This document shows, in pieces, positions 28,801 through 39,474 of a stretch of 64,000 nt of DNA (position 1 is the stretch's first letter; each line of letters opens with the position of its first letter). The notes under the pieces are model-generated. The model ran no database searches. It was not told the DNA's origin and saw only the letters and a list, made by a program, of their open reading frames with translations. The position numbers and the translations under genes were made by a program. Source of the stretch: Mycteria americana (taxonomy: Eukaryota; Chordata; Aves; Ciconiiformes; Ciconiidae); NCBI RefSeq assembly GCF_035582795.1, contig NC_134366.1, positions 151,637,519-151,701,518 of the forward strand, given 5' to 3'.

Positions 28801-31800
28801 ACAGTCTAAAAATTCCCTACATTATACCTTTCTCTCTCGCATCTCGGAAGGAGGGGAGTATAAAAGCTCACCAGAGCCTGCTTCTGCTCCCACACTGCTG
28901 CTTGGGGACATTTTGGGGGATGTTTGGGGAATAAAAGGGAGTTCACTGATCTATATTTTGGCTCACCAAGCAAGCAGTATATGCCATACTTGGAATCACA
29001 GAACTGGGAGGCTTCCTGTTGACTTCATCAGAAATGAAGGCTGCATCTGCAGGTCATTTTGTACCCTTTCTGACCCCTGCATTTTAAATCCTTCTAACAA
29101 GACTCAAAAACTGTAGAATAGAAATTAAATTTTTTTGCTGTTGACAAATCAATAAGTATGGATCCCAAGCTGACTTCTAATGCATGCAATACCACCACCA
29201 CGCCCATTTCAATTGAACAGAAGGTAAAAGTAGAACATTATTCCATTGGTCTTCAGAAATCTGTCTTCAGTATAACGAAGATTCCTGAACAGTTTTTAAT
29301 AGTTTCAGTTTCTTGAATATTCTATAATTTCTGCCTTGCAATGCAAGGAGAATACACCTAAATCAAATGTATTTGCCAATATCAGCAAAGGTCTTGTGAC
29401 ACAAATCTTTTTTTTCTTAAGTTCATAGCATTGAAATGTGCTAGTCATTAATAGTGGTAAAGAGAGGTTATGCACAGTGTACGTGGTATCACTTGTAGGC
29501 AGGCAGTATCTTGATCCAAACTCCACAGTGTCTAAATAGAGACAGCTTGTACTTAGGTAAGGAAGAAATCTTGAGCTAATCTACTTCAATATGAACTCAG
29601 GAAGGCCCTTGTATGCTGCATGACAAGATCTTGATGATGTTTGTCCGGCCTTAGTCTGCCAACATTTATTCCTTAGCACTTGTGGTTGCTGCTGTGACTG
29701 ATACAGGACAGGCAGGTTAGCTCATGGTCATTCCTGGAAAATGCTAACAACACTGAAAACAAGGCTTTCTGCATTACAGAGATCGTGCTCTATTTGGATC
29801 ACAGGCCCATGGTCCAATGCAGTTGCAGTACTATGGATGTAGAGATGTTAGGCACTGATTAAATAGGATAATTTACTGAAGTGTCTAACCCAAAGCATTT
29901 TATGTCAATAGAAAATCTCTCGCTAACGTCACTAGGCAATCAGATGCAGAAATCTCTATTCAGCAAGTGATAACACAATTAACAAAAAAATTAATTAGAA
30001 ACAAGTTGCAGTCTGCCTCATGTTTGGTTTGGGTAATGCACAATTAGATTTGACACTGATAAGGATGAATCTGAAGATGGCTAGTTATGATAATACCCCG
30101 TGTAAATATTTTATTGTTTCAAAGGACTTATTCGAAACAATTCATTTATTACTGGCTGAAGTATAAGCTCTTTTAGAATATGCAGGTAACGTGTTTTTAA
30201 TGTGCCAAAGATATAATTCTCTGTAGTCCCATATAACAGCAAGAAATGTAAATGCAGTGGTTGATTGATCAATCAAATGTTTATTATCTTATTAATGCAA
30301 GCTTTACTACATACTGATCTTACTGCATGTATACACAATATACTTTCCTCTGGTTTTTGGAGGTTTTTTTGTGGTCAGTCTTATTTTCATTTGAAAGCAT
30401 AGTTGCACTTTCATATTTGCACATTATAGGTTATGGAGTTGCATATACAATACTATAGCTTAGATTTTTCTGTTAGGAAGCATTGTGTTTCATTTCTTCC
30501 CATGCCATCTTTCCTGCTGCACAGTCCAAATTATGACTAGAAAAAGCTGCCTTACAAGTGCAACTGGAGGTCAAGGTGTGCTAAAAATTGGTCCAAAACT
30601 GCAGTTTTGTCTTCATGCAATTTGTGTACAAATAGGAATATCCTGGGCCTGATTTCTATTACTCTTTTAACATTGAAAGGAATTTTAAAATCATTTTGGC
30701 AACGGTATACAACCATTTCTTAGGTACTTTATGGAAACAAACCTAATGATTTTCTACCTATAGTATTTGATAGCTTTCTCTATTACTGCCATCATGAAAA
30801 AGTACAGAAACACAGAACTATTATTAGACACCAAAGGAGAAGCTGAATGTGGGTAAAAGTGGCACCATCTTGAAAGGTTTGCATTTCACATTGCAGCACC
30901 CACTAAAATGATAAATACCTCTACACTCTTGAAAAATATATAATAAATGGCATCTTTAAATGTCAAAAGTTAAAGTTAGTACAAAACCCCAATCCTGCAT
31001 AGAACTCTGACAGTTTCATGTCCTTGTGTGTAGTTCACCTGGAGTCCGACATGTCTAGCCACATTAAGTAGCCTGCAGAATCAAGGTTTAATGCAATGTA
31101 AATGTGCAGTTGAGAGATGTTTTCATATATATATATATATATGTTTGTTGTCATCTACATGTTTATATATGCTAAATATCTGCTCTATATATATCATTTT
31201 TCTCTACCTGAATTCAGTCTTGATTCTGTTTATGATAATATATTAGTATCTAGAGGCTCCCCAAAGGAATAGCAATACATTTATACTTTAAAATACATAG
31301 TTACAAAGGCATCCAAAATGGGGAAGAGACAAACATTACCTAAGCTGCAAGATTTAAGGTGTCATTTCATATGAGGTAACAGGTAAACATATATACCTTT
31401 CAAATAAGAGGACAAACATCAGGGAAACCTACAATGAGCTAAGAACAAAGGGCAGAAAAGGTAAAGTAAGGAGAAGATTGTTAAACCTGTCATATTGAAC
31501 CTTTCAGTTGATTGTTTCCTTCCTTCCTTCATCCTATTTCACTTTCCTTTCCATTTCCATCCTTATTCTCCAGAGTTTCCTGATTGTTTTTTTTTTCTAA
31601 TTATTTTCAAACTGAGTATTTTTTTGTCTGAGAAAATTGTAAGAAATTACTCAGTACACCATACTTAGACCAAGGAAAGAAATGAGAAACCAGACAATAG
31701 TTTCCAAAAAGTTTTTTTGCCTTTTTTTCTCTACAGTTGCATGACAAAATGAATGATCAAGCCTTATAAAGCATACTTACAAACACTTCTTCTGTTATAC

Positions 31801-31809
31801 GTGGAGGCT
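1792..31809 (-). CDS. RGS22: Regulator of G-protein signalling 22, 5' part (13 coding exons, partial)
   Basis: This is a multi-exon gene that reads right to left. I located 13 exons by matching translated segments to the known RGS22 protein; all have GT/AG borders, and their phases join into one open frame of 2,234 bases (about 744 codons). Human RGS22 is about 1,264 residues, so roughly the N-terminal 60% is here and the rest lies beyond position 1. RGS22 is a large, testis-enriched protein with several RGS domains that binds G-alpha subunits. The segment from the 3' end of the 679-bp exon through the exon at 7872 (residues such as WCISHRTYDTGNR and ERYWWLWMDIERLK) is an RGS-like fold, and a second RGS domain begins in the exon at 3462. 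The starting methionine exon was not found with confidence. Confidence 0.95.
3462..3587 (-). CDS. RGS22: RGS22 exon, 126 bp, start of the next RGS domain
   Basis: It encodes 42 residues including MESMLQSLYLENRAGYYFTH and ending FCEKSGNK. This matches human MENLLQSLYVENRAGFFFTK and FCEHSGNK, where an RGS domain begins. The acceptor is TGTCCAG and the donor GTATGA. Phase is 0 at both ends. Confidence 0.95.
5474..5579 (-). CDS. RGS22: RGS22 exon, 106 bp, divergent linker
   Basis: It completes a Trp codon and encodes 35 residues ending GHRKYTYAELLP. The end resembles human LDRRYAYTEEPR. The acceptor is ATCCAG and the donor GTAAGT. Phase matches on both sides. Identity with mammals is low, so the call rests on position and splicing signals. 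Confidence 0.82.
6098..6237 (-). CDS. RGS22: RGS22 exon, 140 bp, divergent linker
   Basis: It encodes 46 residues plus two bases (begins KSRTSSPTTVLKLATPNF), a Ser/Thr-rich linker that resembles the human region PPKSPNKSPEVKTATQKPW only loosely. Support comes mainly from the open frame, the phase (0 in, 2 out), the TTTTAG acceptor, the GTAAGT donor, and a fit between two certain exons. Confidence 0.82.
7872..8052 (-). CDS. RGS22: RGS22 exon, 181 bp
   Basis: It completes the Trp codon and encodes GPRFCVTHSTAIQTASAKLK, then IDPFPQMVSLLPLTPKSCIP. Human has APRFCVTHSASTKYASAELK and IDPFPQMATLLPLRPKSCIP. The acceptor is a long pyrimidine run ending CCTAG, and the donor is GTAGGT. It exits in phase 0. 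Confidence 0.95.
8989..9150 (-). CDS. RGS22: RGS22 exon, 162 bp, RGS domain continued
   Basis: It encodes QLSKMKKLYLLSSGDYFLSS and, further on, RRIQPEVVKPLLLYW, matching human LEKMKKCYLVSNGDYYLSA and RNIQSEVLKPLLLYW. The acceptor is CTCAAG, with a modest pyrimidine tract, and the donor is GTATGA. The exon ends within the Trp codon. Confidence 0.95.
9714..10392 (-). CDS. RGS22: RGS22 large exon, 679 bp, linker plus start of an RGS domain
   Basis: This is the longest RGS22 exon here (about 226 codons). The first two thirds is a fast-evolving acidic and serine-rich linker, with LRVYLDPKWD matching human LRVYLEKKQD. The 3' end is strongly conserved: AAWCISHRTYDTGNRHEFER, then KFIKGTLGERYWWLWMDIER. 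These are the first helices of an RGS-like domain. The acceptor is AATGCAG and the donor GTACTT. The exon ends with two bases of an Arg codon. Confidence 0.95.
13347..13518 (-). CDS. RGS22: RGS22 exon, 172 bp
   Basis: It encodes 57 residues plus one base, starting ATVSQTKDWFTLAKRSES. The start matches human ASYTQTKDWFALAKQSQQ, while the rest is a divergent linker rich in Ser and Asp. The acceptor is TCCTAG and the donor GTAAGT. Confidence 0.92.
13872..14037 (-). CDS. RGS22: RGS22 exon, 166 bp
   Basis: It completes an Arg codon, then encodes 55 residues starting LAKLISQVEWSKTGINF and ending MKKFYISLGQ. It aligns with human LAKLVSQVRWSKSGMNF and MKKFYVSLGQ. The acceptor is TTTCAG. The donor GTAAAA is weaker than its neighbours. 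Confidence 0.95.
14896..14998. mobile_element. Palindromic MITE-like element, decayed copy B
   Basis: About 103 bp with inverted ends. The left end reads CCTGATTCAGGAAAGCA and the right end, reversed, CCTTGATCAAGCAGAG. The interior CACATGTTTAAAGTTAG matches the same part of copy A at 17512 when reversed. The look (AGCAAAGCACTTAAG-type arms, GTGTTTAAC core) resembles a class of short palindromic DNA-transposon relics seen in birds and reptiles; the exact family is not certain. It lies in an RGS22 intron. Confidence 0.6.
15890..15975 (-). CDS. RGS22: RGS22 exon, 86 bp
   Basis: It encodes 28 residues plus two bases of an Arg codon. The segment IQWIKKERLPAFLESDCYFE matches human IKWIKKERLPAFLESDCYFE almost residue for residue, which makes it one of the best conserved pieces in the window. 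The acceptor is CATAG and the donor GTACTG. Confidence 0.96.
16437..16468. repeat. 10-bp short tandem repeat, three units
   Basis: The unit AATCAAACAA is repeated about three times in an RGS22 intron. It is a simple A-rich minisatellite with no sign of function. Confidence 0.8.
17512..17613. mobile_element. Palindromic MITE-like element, copy A
   Basis: A 102-bp near-palindrome. The left arm starts CCCAATCCAGCAAAGC and the right arm, reversed, CCCCAGTTCAGCCAAGC. Both arms continue with a version of GTGTTTAAG followed by TTTAA. Inside is a further stem, TGTGTTTAACTT against AAGTTAAACACA. There is no coding capacity. It is interpreted as a nonautonomous DNA transposon relic, sharing length and arms with copy B at 14896. 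Confidence 0.72.
19761..19982 (-). CDS. RGS22: RGS22 exon, 222 bp
   Basis: It encodes 74 residues, starting TFAQPVKFNSDFGVFEVVND and including NPIYDVLRKAKND. It matches human TFSEAIRFNADYGVFEVAND and NPIYDVVRKGKNE. The acceptor is TTTTGCAG and the donor GTAAGC. Phase is 0 at both ends, and the exon joins the CLDRE exon at 15890. Confidence 0.96.
22328..22887 (+). mobile_element. CR1 LINE 3' fragment
   Basis: About 560 bp of the 3' end of a chicken-repeat-1 LINE, plus orientation. Diagnostic pieces in order are CCCTTTACTCGACACTAG, CATCTGGAATACTGCATCC, TGTGAGGAGAGGCTGAGG, GTTTAGCCTGAAGAAGAGA and a terminal CTATGATTCTG. Many substitutions and gaps relative to the family pattern mark it as old. 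It is 5' truncated, as most CR1 copies are, and has no intact reverse transcriptase. Confidence 0.93.
27053..27066 (+). repeat. Poly-G run (14 bp)
   Basis: Fourteen consecutive G on the plus strand, followed by GGAGGAGGGG-type sequence. It could form a G-quadruplex, but nothing else suggests a regulatory role. Confidence 0.9.
28413..28475 (-). CDS. RGS22: RGS22 exon, 63 bp
   Basis: It encodes 21 residues, beginning EECLATDDMLVDYF and ending NEFLSLP. This is close to human EDSLATDDFLVDYFNEFLSLP, the N-terminal RGS-like motif. The acceptor is TGTAG and the donor GTAAGT. Phase is 0 at both ends. The 8.4-kb intron after it is the largest intron found in the gene. Confidence 0.95.
30261..30276. 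repeat. 16-bp perfect palindrome
   Basis: TTGATTGATCAATCAA is its own reverse complement. It lies in the intron between the 63-bp and 29-bp RGS22 exons. No function is assigned. Confidence 0.9.
31125..31142. repeat. (AT)n microsatellite
   Basis: About nine AT dinucleotides in the intron just below the 29-bp RGS22 exon. A simple repeat. Confidence 0.9.
31781..31809 (-). CDS. RGS22: RGS22 exon, 29 bp, most upstream coding exon found
   Basis: This 29-bp exon encodes PPRITEEVF after a split codon. It matches the human N-terminal stretch EPPTITEEEF. The acceptor reads TTTCAG and the donor GTAAGT. It enters in phase 1 (two bases complete a Glu codon) and leaves in phase 0 into the exon at 28413. 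The small size makes it easy to miss, but the peptide match and phase support it. Confidence 0.88.
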
Positions 31810-34800
31810 CTGAAACACAAAAATAAAATATCATATGTTATCCAAGCAACACAATCAAGCTTGTTCAACTACGATTACTGAACAGAAACAAAAAGTAGTG
31901 AGGCATGACAACCTTCCTGGTTATTCTGAAGTAAAATAACTTAGCCTGAGGAAACAAAATAAACTCTAAGAACATGCAGTAATGTTGACCCATGCATAAA
32001 AAGGTTGAATATCACAAGAATGATTTAAATATAATGAAAGTATTATTTAACTAGATTATTCTCATACATATCAGTTAACATCTTTTCAGCTTTCCTCTGC
32101 AAAATTGATTGCTAGAAGCTTGCTGGTTTTTATGAAAATACAGATTTGTGAGAGACTCTAGGAGCCTTGAACAGCAAATACTACGAATCATATGATAAAA
32201 TTCAGAAAAATGTAATTGTGGGTATTCCCAGATAACCAAATCTCATTCATTCTGGGAGAATATTCCATCTTTTGTGATGCCATTTGAAGGGAGTAAAGTT
32301 CTCTCTTCAGATTGATGAATTTTGCTAGGCAAGTTTAAACCTAGCAGTTCAAAATCTCCCTCTTTTGTATCACTGTCTCTGTACCTGAGGCAATCACCCT
32401 GGGGTCAGACCCCTGTCTGACACAGAGTCAGATCATCACCCTGCGTGGAAAGCACTACATACCAGTGGTAAGCCTTTTCAGCTGCATCCTGGATCTATAT
32501 ACATAAGGGCCGGCACCCACACCTGCAAGCATACATCCTCATTTGCAAAGGTGAAATCCTTGACTGCAGACCAGAAGTAGAAGCTGAGGAGTCCCTGGGC
32601 CTGGCTGGGGACTGCTGGTCTGCACCAGGGCAGGCTAGCTCTGCTGCGTGGCTCACAGCAAGCGGGGTTGCTATGGCACTGCAAACAATGCACGGGATGA
32701 GCTGAGCACTAAGCGAATACTTCTGCTGCTCATGCAAAGCTCCCTCAAGCAGACTCAGACATCAGGCACACTGATGATATGGTCCCAGAAGAGAGGCCTG
32801 TGAACTAGGAATTTGAGGATACTTGCGGCAAGAAATGAAATGAAATCAAACACTCTTTCCTCAAAAGACCTAGGCAGTTCTTAGTCCAAAATTATATTCT
32901 ACCTTCTCTTATGTTAACAAAACCCTTCGGCCATGTCGGATTTTGCCTTAAAAAAATCTCACACCATATTACTAATGACCAACAGATTTACATCATGTAT
33001 CAAATAATTCTGCATCCGTTAAGAGGGCTGTAAGGCTCAATCCCAAGTAACAAAGTCAGTCCTATCTATGGTAGAGAACTTCCACTGCAGCCAAGTAAGA
33101 AAAGGTGAGGAGCTTCATGTTGCTAAGGCTGAGATGAAACCTGGGCTGTTTCCTAACAGGGACAAATGGCTCCATTGTGATGTGCCAGAAACACAACCTG
33201 CAACCTTGGTAACAGCCTTCCCTGCTTCCTCCTGCTACCAGGGCCCAGACCTAGCAGAAATCCAAAGGCAGCTGCATTTTATTCCTGTTAGGGAAAAGTT
33301 TATAAATAGCCTAGGTGGAAGGAGAAAAGACACTAAGAGACATAGAATACAGTCCACTCCCAGAATGTTAGTTTCTTCCTTGGCTTGAGGGGGTATTCCA
33401 AGATACAAGAAAAAGTCACGTTTCTGGTATGGTCAGCGAAAACTGTGTACAAAGAAGGAATTCAGGCCCCTATATGAGGATTTCAGTGGACTTTAGGTGT
33501 TCCACAACTGGGATCTGACAACATCCTCGCTAGCGAGTATCTGATCCTAGAACTGCATGAATTCTTCAGGCACCTTCAGGTTTTTTGGCATGAAAGTTCC
33601 CTCAAAGGTCTTATTGCTGCTTATTTCCAGAACAGCACTGATTTCAGTAGCTTGGCTTAAATCCCAACGGGATCAGTTGTACAAGATGTCATGTATGGAA
33701 GTTACATGAAGGGCTCCTTTGAGAAGCCTAATCCATCAGCTGCACTCACAAAGTGCCCAAAATGCACCAAGAGCTTCCCGTTCCCAGCAAACTCTATCAT
33801 TTGTGCTGCCTTGCACAGAACAGTATAGTATCTCCAGTCATACTCTTCAGCTGCAAAAAAAAGTTTTATTTTAATTCATACATGACTTTGGTGGAATCTG
33901 TGATCAATTAAAAACAGAACAAATGCACACGCTCAGGGACTACAGCTTAAAGTCCAGGAACTGACTGTCAAAAATGAACAAGCAGCAAATCAAATATCAT
34001 AGAGGCAGGGAAAATGGCTTCATCTCCTAGAAATACATGTTATTTTGCACCCTCTACTCCAGATGTACATTCCCACTCCTGGGTGTGCCTGTCCAAATAC
34101 CACAATCACTGTTCTAATTACTAAATGTCAGAATAACGTCTCTTCTAATTGTCTTAGTGTAATGTTGTTAGCTGACTGATTAGCTTTTTAGGGTGCAATG
34201 TTTTGTGGGGTTTTTTCACTTAAGGGAAGAACAGTATTTGCAAAGACCTGAGAGAGAAGCTGAATAATATCATAGCCAAGATACACATTTCAGCCAAAAG
34301 TTTGATATATATGAAAAGCATATTCAACAGAAGCAAAGAATAAAATATAAAGATTCAAACTTACATGAGCTATAGACAATTTAAATAGTATGGTCAGTAT
34401 TCTGATGAAGTATTAACTACCCTTAAGTTCTCTGTATGCAAATTCTATTCAATAAGACATGACAAACAGTATGTTAACACTGAATGGCATACACGTAAAC
34501 ACATGATTTCTTAGTGCCATGTATCAGGACATGTTCTATTGTGATTATGAAATATCTCAAATAGGTATACCTAATGTATGTGTAAGAGAAAGACATAACA
34601 AGAAAGCCCATAAAATGTAAACTGAAACCTTTCCAACAGGTAGAAGAATTGCACTGCATCGTATATGAGACTGCATTGTCTCATAACCAAACTACTTAAT
34701 AATATTTCAAATGTTTAAGCTAGTGTTCATTCTACTCCTTTTCCCCCTGCCCCTTTTTCTTTCTGATGTAGGTTTAGACATAGTCTTTGGTGTATAACAT

Positions 34801-36109
34801 TCTCCTAAACTTCCATAGTTGCTTGTAATTTTTGAAGCAAAAACAACAACAGAAACATGACAAACGTGTCTTTTTTAAAATTAGAAGAGGAAGCCACAAG
34901 TCAGCTTAGATAGATAGAACCGAAGTTTGGAAAAGAGTCAATAAAAACACAACAGTCCTTTTTCTCTCCTTTTGTCATCTGGTATATTTTGGTATAAAAC
35001 TCTTAGGTCTTTGCTCTCTTTGCAGTGTGCTTCAAAGACTGCATTTTGGATTAACCTCATTAGGAAATACACACTATGCTCTCTCCTGGAGAATCTACTA
35101 GCAGTCGTTATCACTTTCGCATTATCTTAGTTAACAAGACACATTTAGATCAAATATTTTGTGTGTGTGCGTTTCAGTCCTGATTTTATATTGCCAGTTT
35201 AAATTTCACCAGCTGGTGAAGCCGAGATATAAAGATTAAGCTCATTTTCCTCCTTTCCCACATTTTTCTCTTTCCATGCTCTTCTCTTATTTTCATTTTT
35301 ATGATTATTTATCTTAGCAGAACTGCAGACCTACAGAATGTTTCATAAATATAGTCAAAGCCATGATCTATCCCAAAAAGCATCTTGTAGAAAACATGAA
35401 TAGCTAGACAGGATGGAGAATAAGTTCTAAAAAAGGTGATACCAGTAAAATTCTAGACAAGAGAAAGCAAAAAGACTAGAAGTAGGTTTCAAATTATTAG
35501 AATTTTGAGAAAATAATAATCTAGCAGAAGGCCAGCACAGGAAGATATCTGCACAGGAGGACAAATGGGAGGAAAACATAAATTGGTCCTCTCCATCCCT
35601 GCTGGCATCTCCCTCCTCTGCTCATTACTGAAGAGCCATTTGGAGAGGTGAACTTTAAGTCAAGACTTTAATCTGTCATTCTCCCTTTCCTCCACACTTC
35701 TCAGAAGTTTATGCTTTCAAATATTTATCAGGGAAAGCGTTTCAAAGTATCACCCAGGTAAATCAGATCAAAACTGCTGAGAGAACTTGGCACTGAAAGA
35801 AACAAACATGTAAGCTATGCCAGCTTGCTGGGTGAACAAGTCTCCTCCTTGTGACTTGCTCAAGTAAAGAAAAGACATAAGCTGGGTTACTTTATTAAAT
35901 CCAAATACACACTTGTGTATTTAGGTGCTAACCTGTGTTTGATTCCTGACAGTGGTCACAGTGAAGTCATGACCATCCCTGTAATTAATTACTCATTCAA
36001 AAAGTAGCAAACACTATTTAAAAAAATGTAGAGGGATCTCTAAGGGCAGCTATGAACTAATTCCCATTGATTTTCCATAGAAACTCCCTATCTCAGATAT
36101 AGGTGGGCA

Positions 36110-36149
36110 TTTCATCATCTTTAATTATCTTTCATCATCTTTAGTTATC
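36110..36149. repeat. 20-bp tandem duplication
   Basis: Two 20-bp units, at 36110-36129 and 36130-36149, begin TTTCATCATCTTTA and differ at one base. A local duplication in non-coding DNA. Confidence 0.9.
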
Positions 36150-38844
36150 TTTAATAACTAAATATCTTTACAGAAATCCAACTTTAGTTAAATGTAACTA
36201 CTCTTTCTTCTTTGGATGATTGCCACATATATTTTAGCTTTTCCATCTGAAAGCAGCAATCTCAAACTGAAAACAGGTACTAGGAAGCCTATTTAAATAT
36301 TGACTGCAGAACTGCCAAAATGGGAGTCAGATCCTGAGAGGAAAGCACAAATTGATCATCAGATAGCTGGTCCTTAAATGCCTTAAATTATTCTGTTGGC
36401 AAAATGGCAGAACCTGCCTGTTGTGGTGTTATGGCCTCTGTGTGTTGAACCCAATAGTTCTCATTTACAGCACAGTTTAATGCAATTCTGTGCCTGTCAG
36501 AAAAAGTTCACGCAGACACCGAGGAAACAGTTATTGGGAATATGAGCACTCAAAAGAATTCTGAAAAGAGGAAAAAAAACCCCACACATTCCTGAAGATA
36601 GTCTAGGTGAAGAGAAAAAAGAAAGTGCTTAAAAATAAAATAGGAAGGGCTAAATAGTAAAGGAAGAGATGTGACATAGCTTTGGTCTATCAACATTAGA
36701 AACCTTTTATTGGTGGAGGAGACTGTCAGAGGGAATGCAGGTCCAAAGAGCTTGATCTCTACAAAAGTTTCTATTTGGATAGTCACTGGAAAATATTCCT
36801 TGACTTGTCCATGTCACCAATGGCCCAAGGATTCCTGTAACAATCTTATTCTACCAGGACAAGGTAGAGGTGTTTTATCAAGTTTGAAGGCTTTAAATAA
36901 AGTTTTATTTCCCTTTGCTTAGTATGGGTCTTGGAAAAGATAAAGGGAATACAGAGGCATACCTGGAAAGTGAATCAGAATTTGAAAGGACCACTTAGCA
37001 ATTTGTGATATACATTTGTACTCTTGCTACCTCATACATGCCAGCTACCTACTTCATACCTGCAGTCGTCTGATCCCTTCGGAAATTTGTATTAGTGTCT
37101 TAAGAGATAACTGCTAGAACTTTAGGAGAACATCACGCTATCCTTTCTAATTTTGGAAAGGAGCATTAAGACTTAATTAAAAAAAACTGTTCAGCAAGAT
37201 TGTGGCAGTTTAAAGAAATGTATTAGAAACAAAGTCATTCTGTGAAGACGATATGAAAATCAGGAAAGAACTACTAGACCCACAGCTATCAAACCACATG
37301 CAAGATAAAAAATGGCATGGCGCATAAGCTTACAGCAAGGCAGAGAGAGTTTATTGCTAGCAGCCCTACTACAATTAGCATAGCATAGCTTTCAACTGAA
37401 ACATGAGATACAGATCAGAAGAAACTATGACAGTTATTTCTTAGAGATTTCACTGTCAGGGGATGTATCAGAAATTTTGGCACTATGTACAAAAGATAGC
37501 ATTGTTACTGTCTATTCTCTGTTTTTCATATAGATAAACTGGAGTCATGTTTTGTAATACATTTTGGCTGTGCTAATTTAAGCTTTGCAAGTTTACCACC
37601 ACTTCTTACTTTTAGTTGTGCAAGCAAATTTCATGAATTTTTTTTTCTGGGGTTACTTGTAGCTTGGTTTAAGTCAGGTCAGTTTGTTGACCTTGGCTTA
37701 ACAGGTGTTCTAGCCAACTAAGGGGCCAACACAAGAGGCATAGGAAGAAGCTTCAGCAGATAGGAATAACGTATGCCAATAATGCCAAACACATCCTTTA
37801 ACAAGATCATCTCCTGGCAGTAGGTGGCATATACCCAACAAGAAACACTAAATGCAGGCGTGTCTTTGCAGTATTGCTGTTACAATCAAACAGATGTCAA
37901 CAACAGTCCCCAAACCCAGGATTCCCCAGCTAAGAGCTAAGTTATCCATGTGGGATATTACTGATGCATCAAGCCTGTGGATGTCAGTAGTGCTGTTTGA
38001 GACAGCACATCCCACTGACCATCAGTTCCCACCTTTTTGTGTTATACTGCCATGGCTGCTTGTGTAGCTGTACAGTAAAGCTGACTGGGAGACTGATCCA
38101 GAAAAAAAAAAAAGAAAAAGAAAAAAATCAGGAGGAAAGAAGAAAAAGATTTAATGTACGTCAGCTTCCAGAACACAGCAGTGTCAACATAACAGGTGTT
38201 AAGAATGGTACAAGGATCCATAACTAATAGGTGCTCCATAAGATTTTAATAATACTTCAGAAAAGCATACAAAATTACAGCCTTCTTATTTTGCAAGTAT
38301 TCTACTTTCCTACCTATTGTTCTCCTGGACTCCAGAAGTACCTAGTTAAAGAATAAAGAACACATTAAGTTCCCAAATTCTCACCCAGTCTTCTTTTAAG
38401 AGACTAAAACTAAAAACATGCTGCCATTTTGATATTGTTTAAAATTTTACATGGGAATACTTAGCCCCTTACCAATTTTGCGTTTAAGAAAGTTAAAGTT
38501 TTCCCTTTCTTGTTCACTAAAGCCATCAGAACATCAATTAAGTATGAATAAAATGCATACGATAAGATATTTTTCCTGTGATCATTTTAAATCATGATAG
38601 ATTGAGGAGGCACTTGTAGCTTATCCATACTTTGTAAAACTGTATTGGATTTCATTATCAAATACATCTTCTGTAGTTGGGACATAAAGTCCGGACCATG
38701 CAGCTTCTGAAACTATCAATTCTCAAATACTTCAACTGCAACACTTACATGAGAGTGTTACATTTTGTAGCCAAAACCAGGCTGGCATGGAGACTGCTGG
38801 ATAATCCGAGTCCATGACTGAGAGAGGAACTGAGCCAGCAGGCA

Positions 38845-38873
38845 CTGTTTAGACCAATCTATGATTCTATGAT
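38845..38873 (+). mobile_element. Possible CR1 3' tip
   Basis: The stretch ACCAATCTATGATTCTATGA looks like the terminal 8-bp-type repeat of CR1. The sequence before it is only weakly CR1-like, so this may be a very decayed copy or chance. Confidence 0.4.
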
Positions 38874-39443
38874 CTTGCCTGGTTGCTGTAGGACCTGGCT
38901 GCGTGCCTAGCATAGCTTCACCCTGTAAAGGAGGCCCTGTAGAAGTAATACCATCTGAATTGCTTCCCAGGGTGCCACTCTTCTCTTGAAGATTTTGGTA
39001 TGCAGCTCCTGGGGGCAGGAATTATGGCCACCCTTGCTTTAAGCTATTCAAAACATTTTGCATTTGTAATGTTGAGTTAGTATGTAAGGGTTAAAGCAAG
39101 AAGAAAAACAACTAAAGTTCTGTTCTGTAAGAAAAATCTTTGGTGCCCCCTTGTGATAAAATATTTTTATCAACAGAATGTATGCATTTGAAATCAAGGA
39201 CTATTTTCAGTGAGGAAAGCAATTCAACCCTTAAGATAATTAACTAACTTAAATATGAAATTGAGCAAAGCATTTCAATAATTAGTTTGTTTTCATGTTA
39301 TCCATTCTGTGTTGTATGACATTCTCCCTGGATTACTCTATGACAATTATTTAAACGAAGGAAAAATTCCAGAACAGGAACTTAAACAGTGCACCAGTGA
39401 GTATTTCTGTTTGGAGCAGAAAACAGGACCCATATCTTGCCCT

Positions 39444-39474
39444 TCACACACACACACACACAAAAAAAAAAAAA
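39444..39474 (+). repeat. (CA)n microsatellite with A-run
   Basis: About nine CA units followed directly by a run of 13 A. A simple repeat in non-coding DNA. Confidence 0.9.

Noticed and set aside
33068-33388. 106-codon plus-strand open frame
   Set aside because: No homology recognised, no splice or promoter context, and chance frames of this size are expected in 64 kb.
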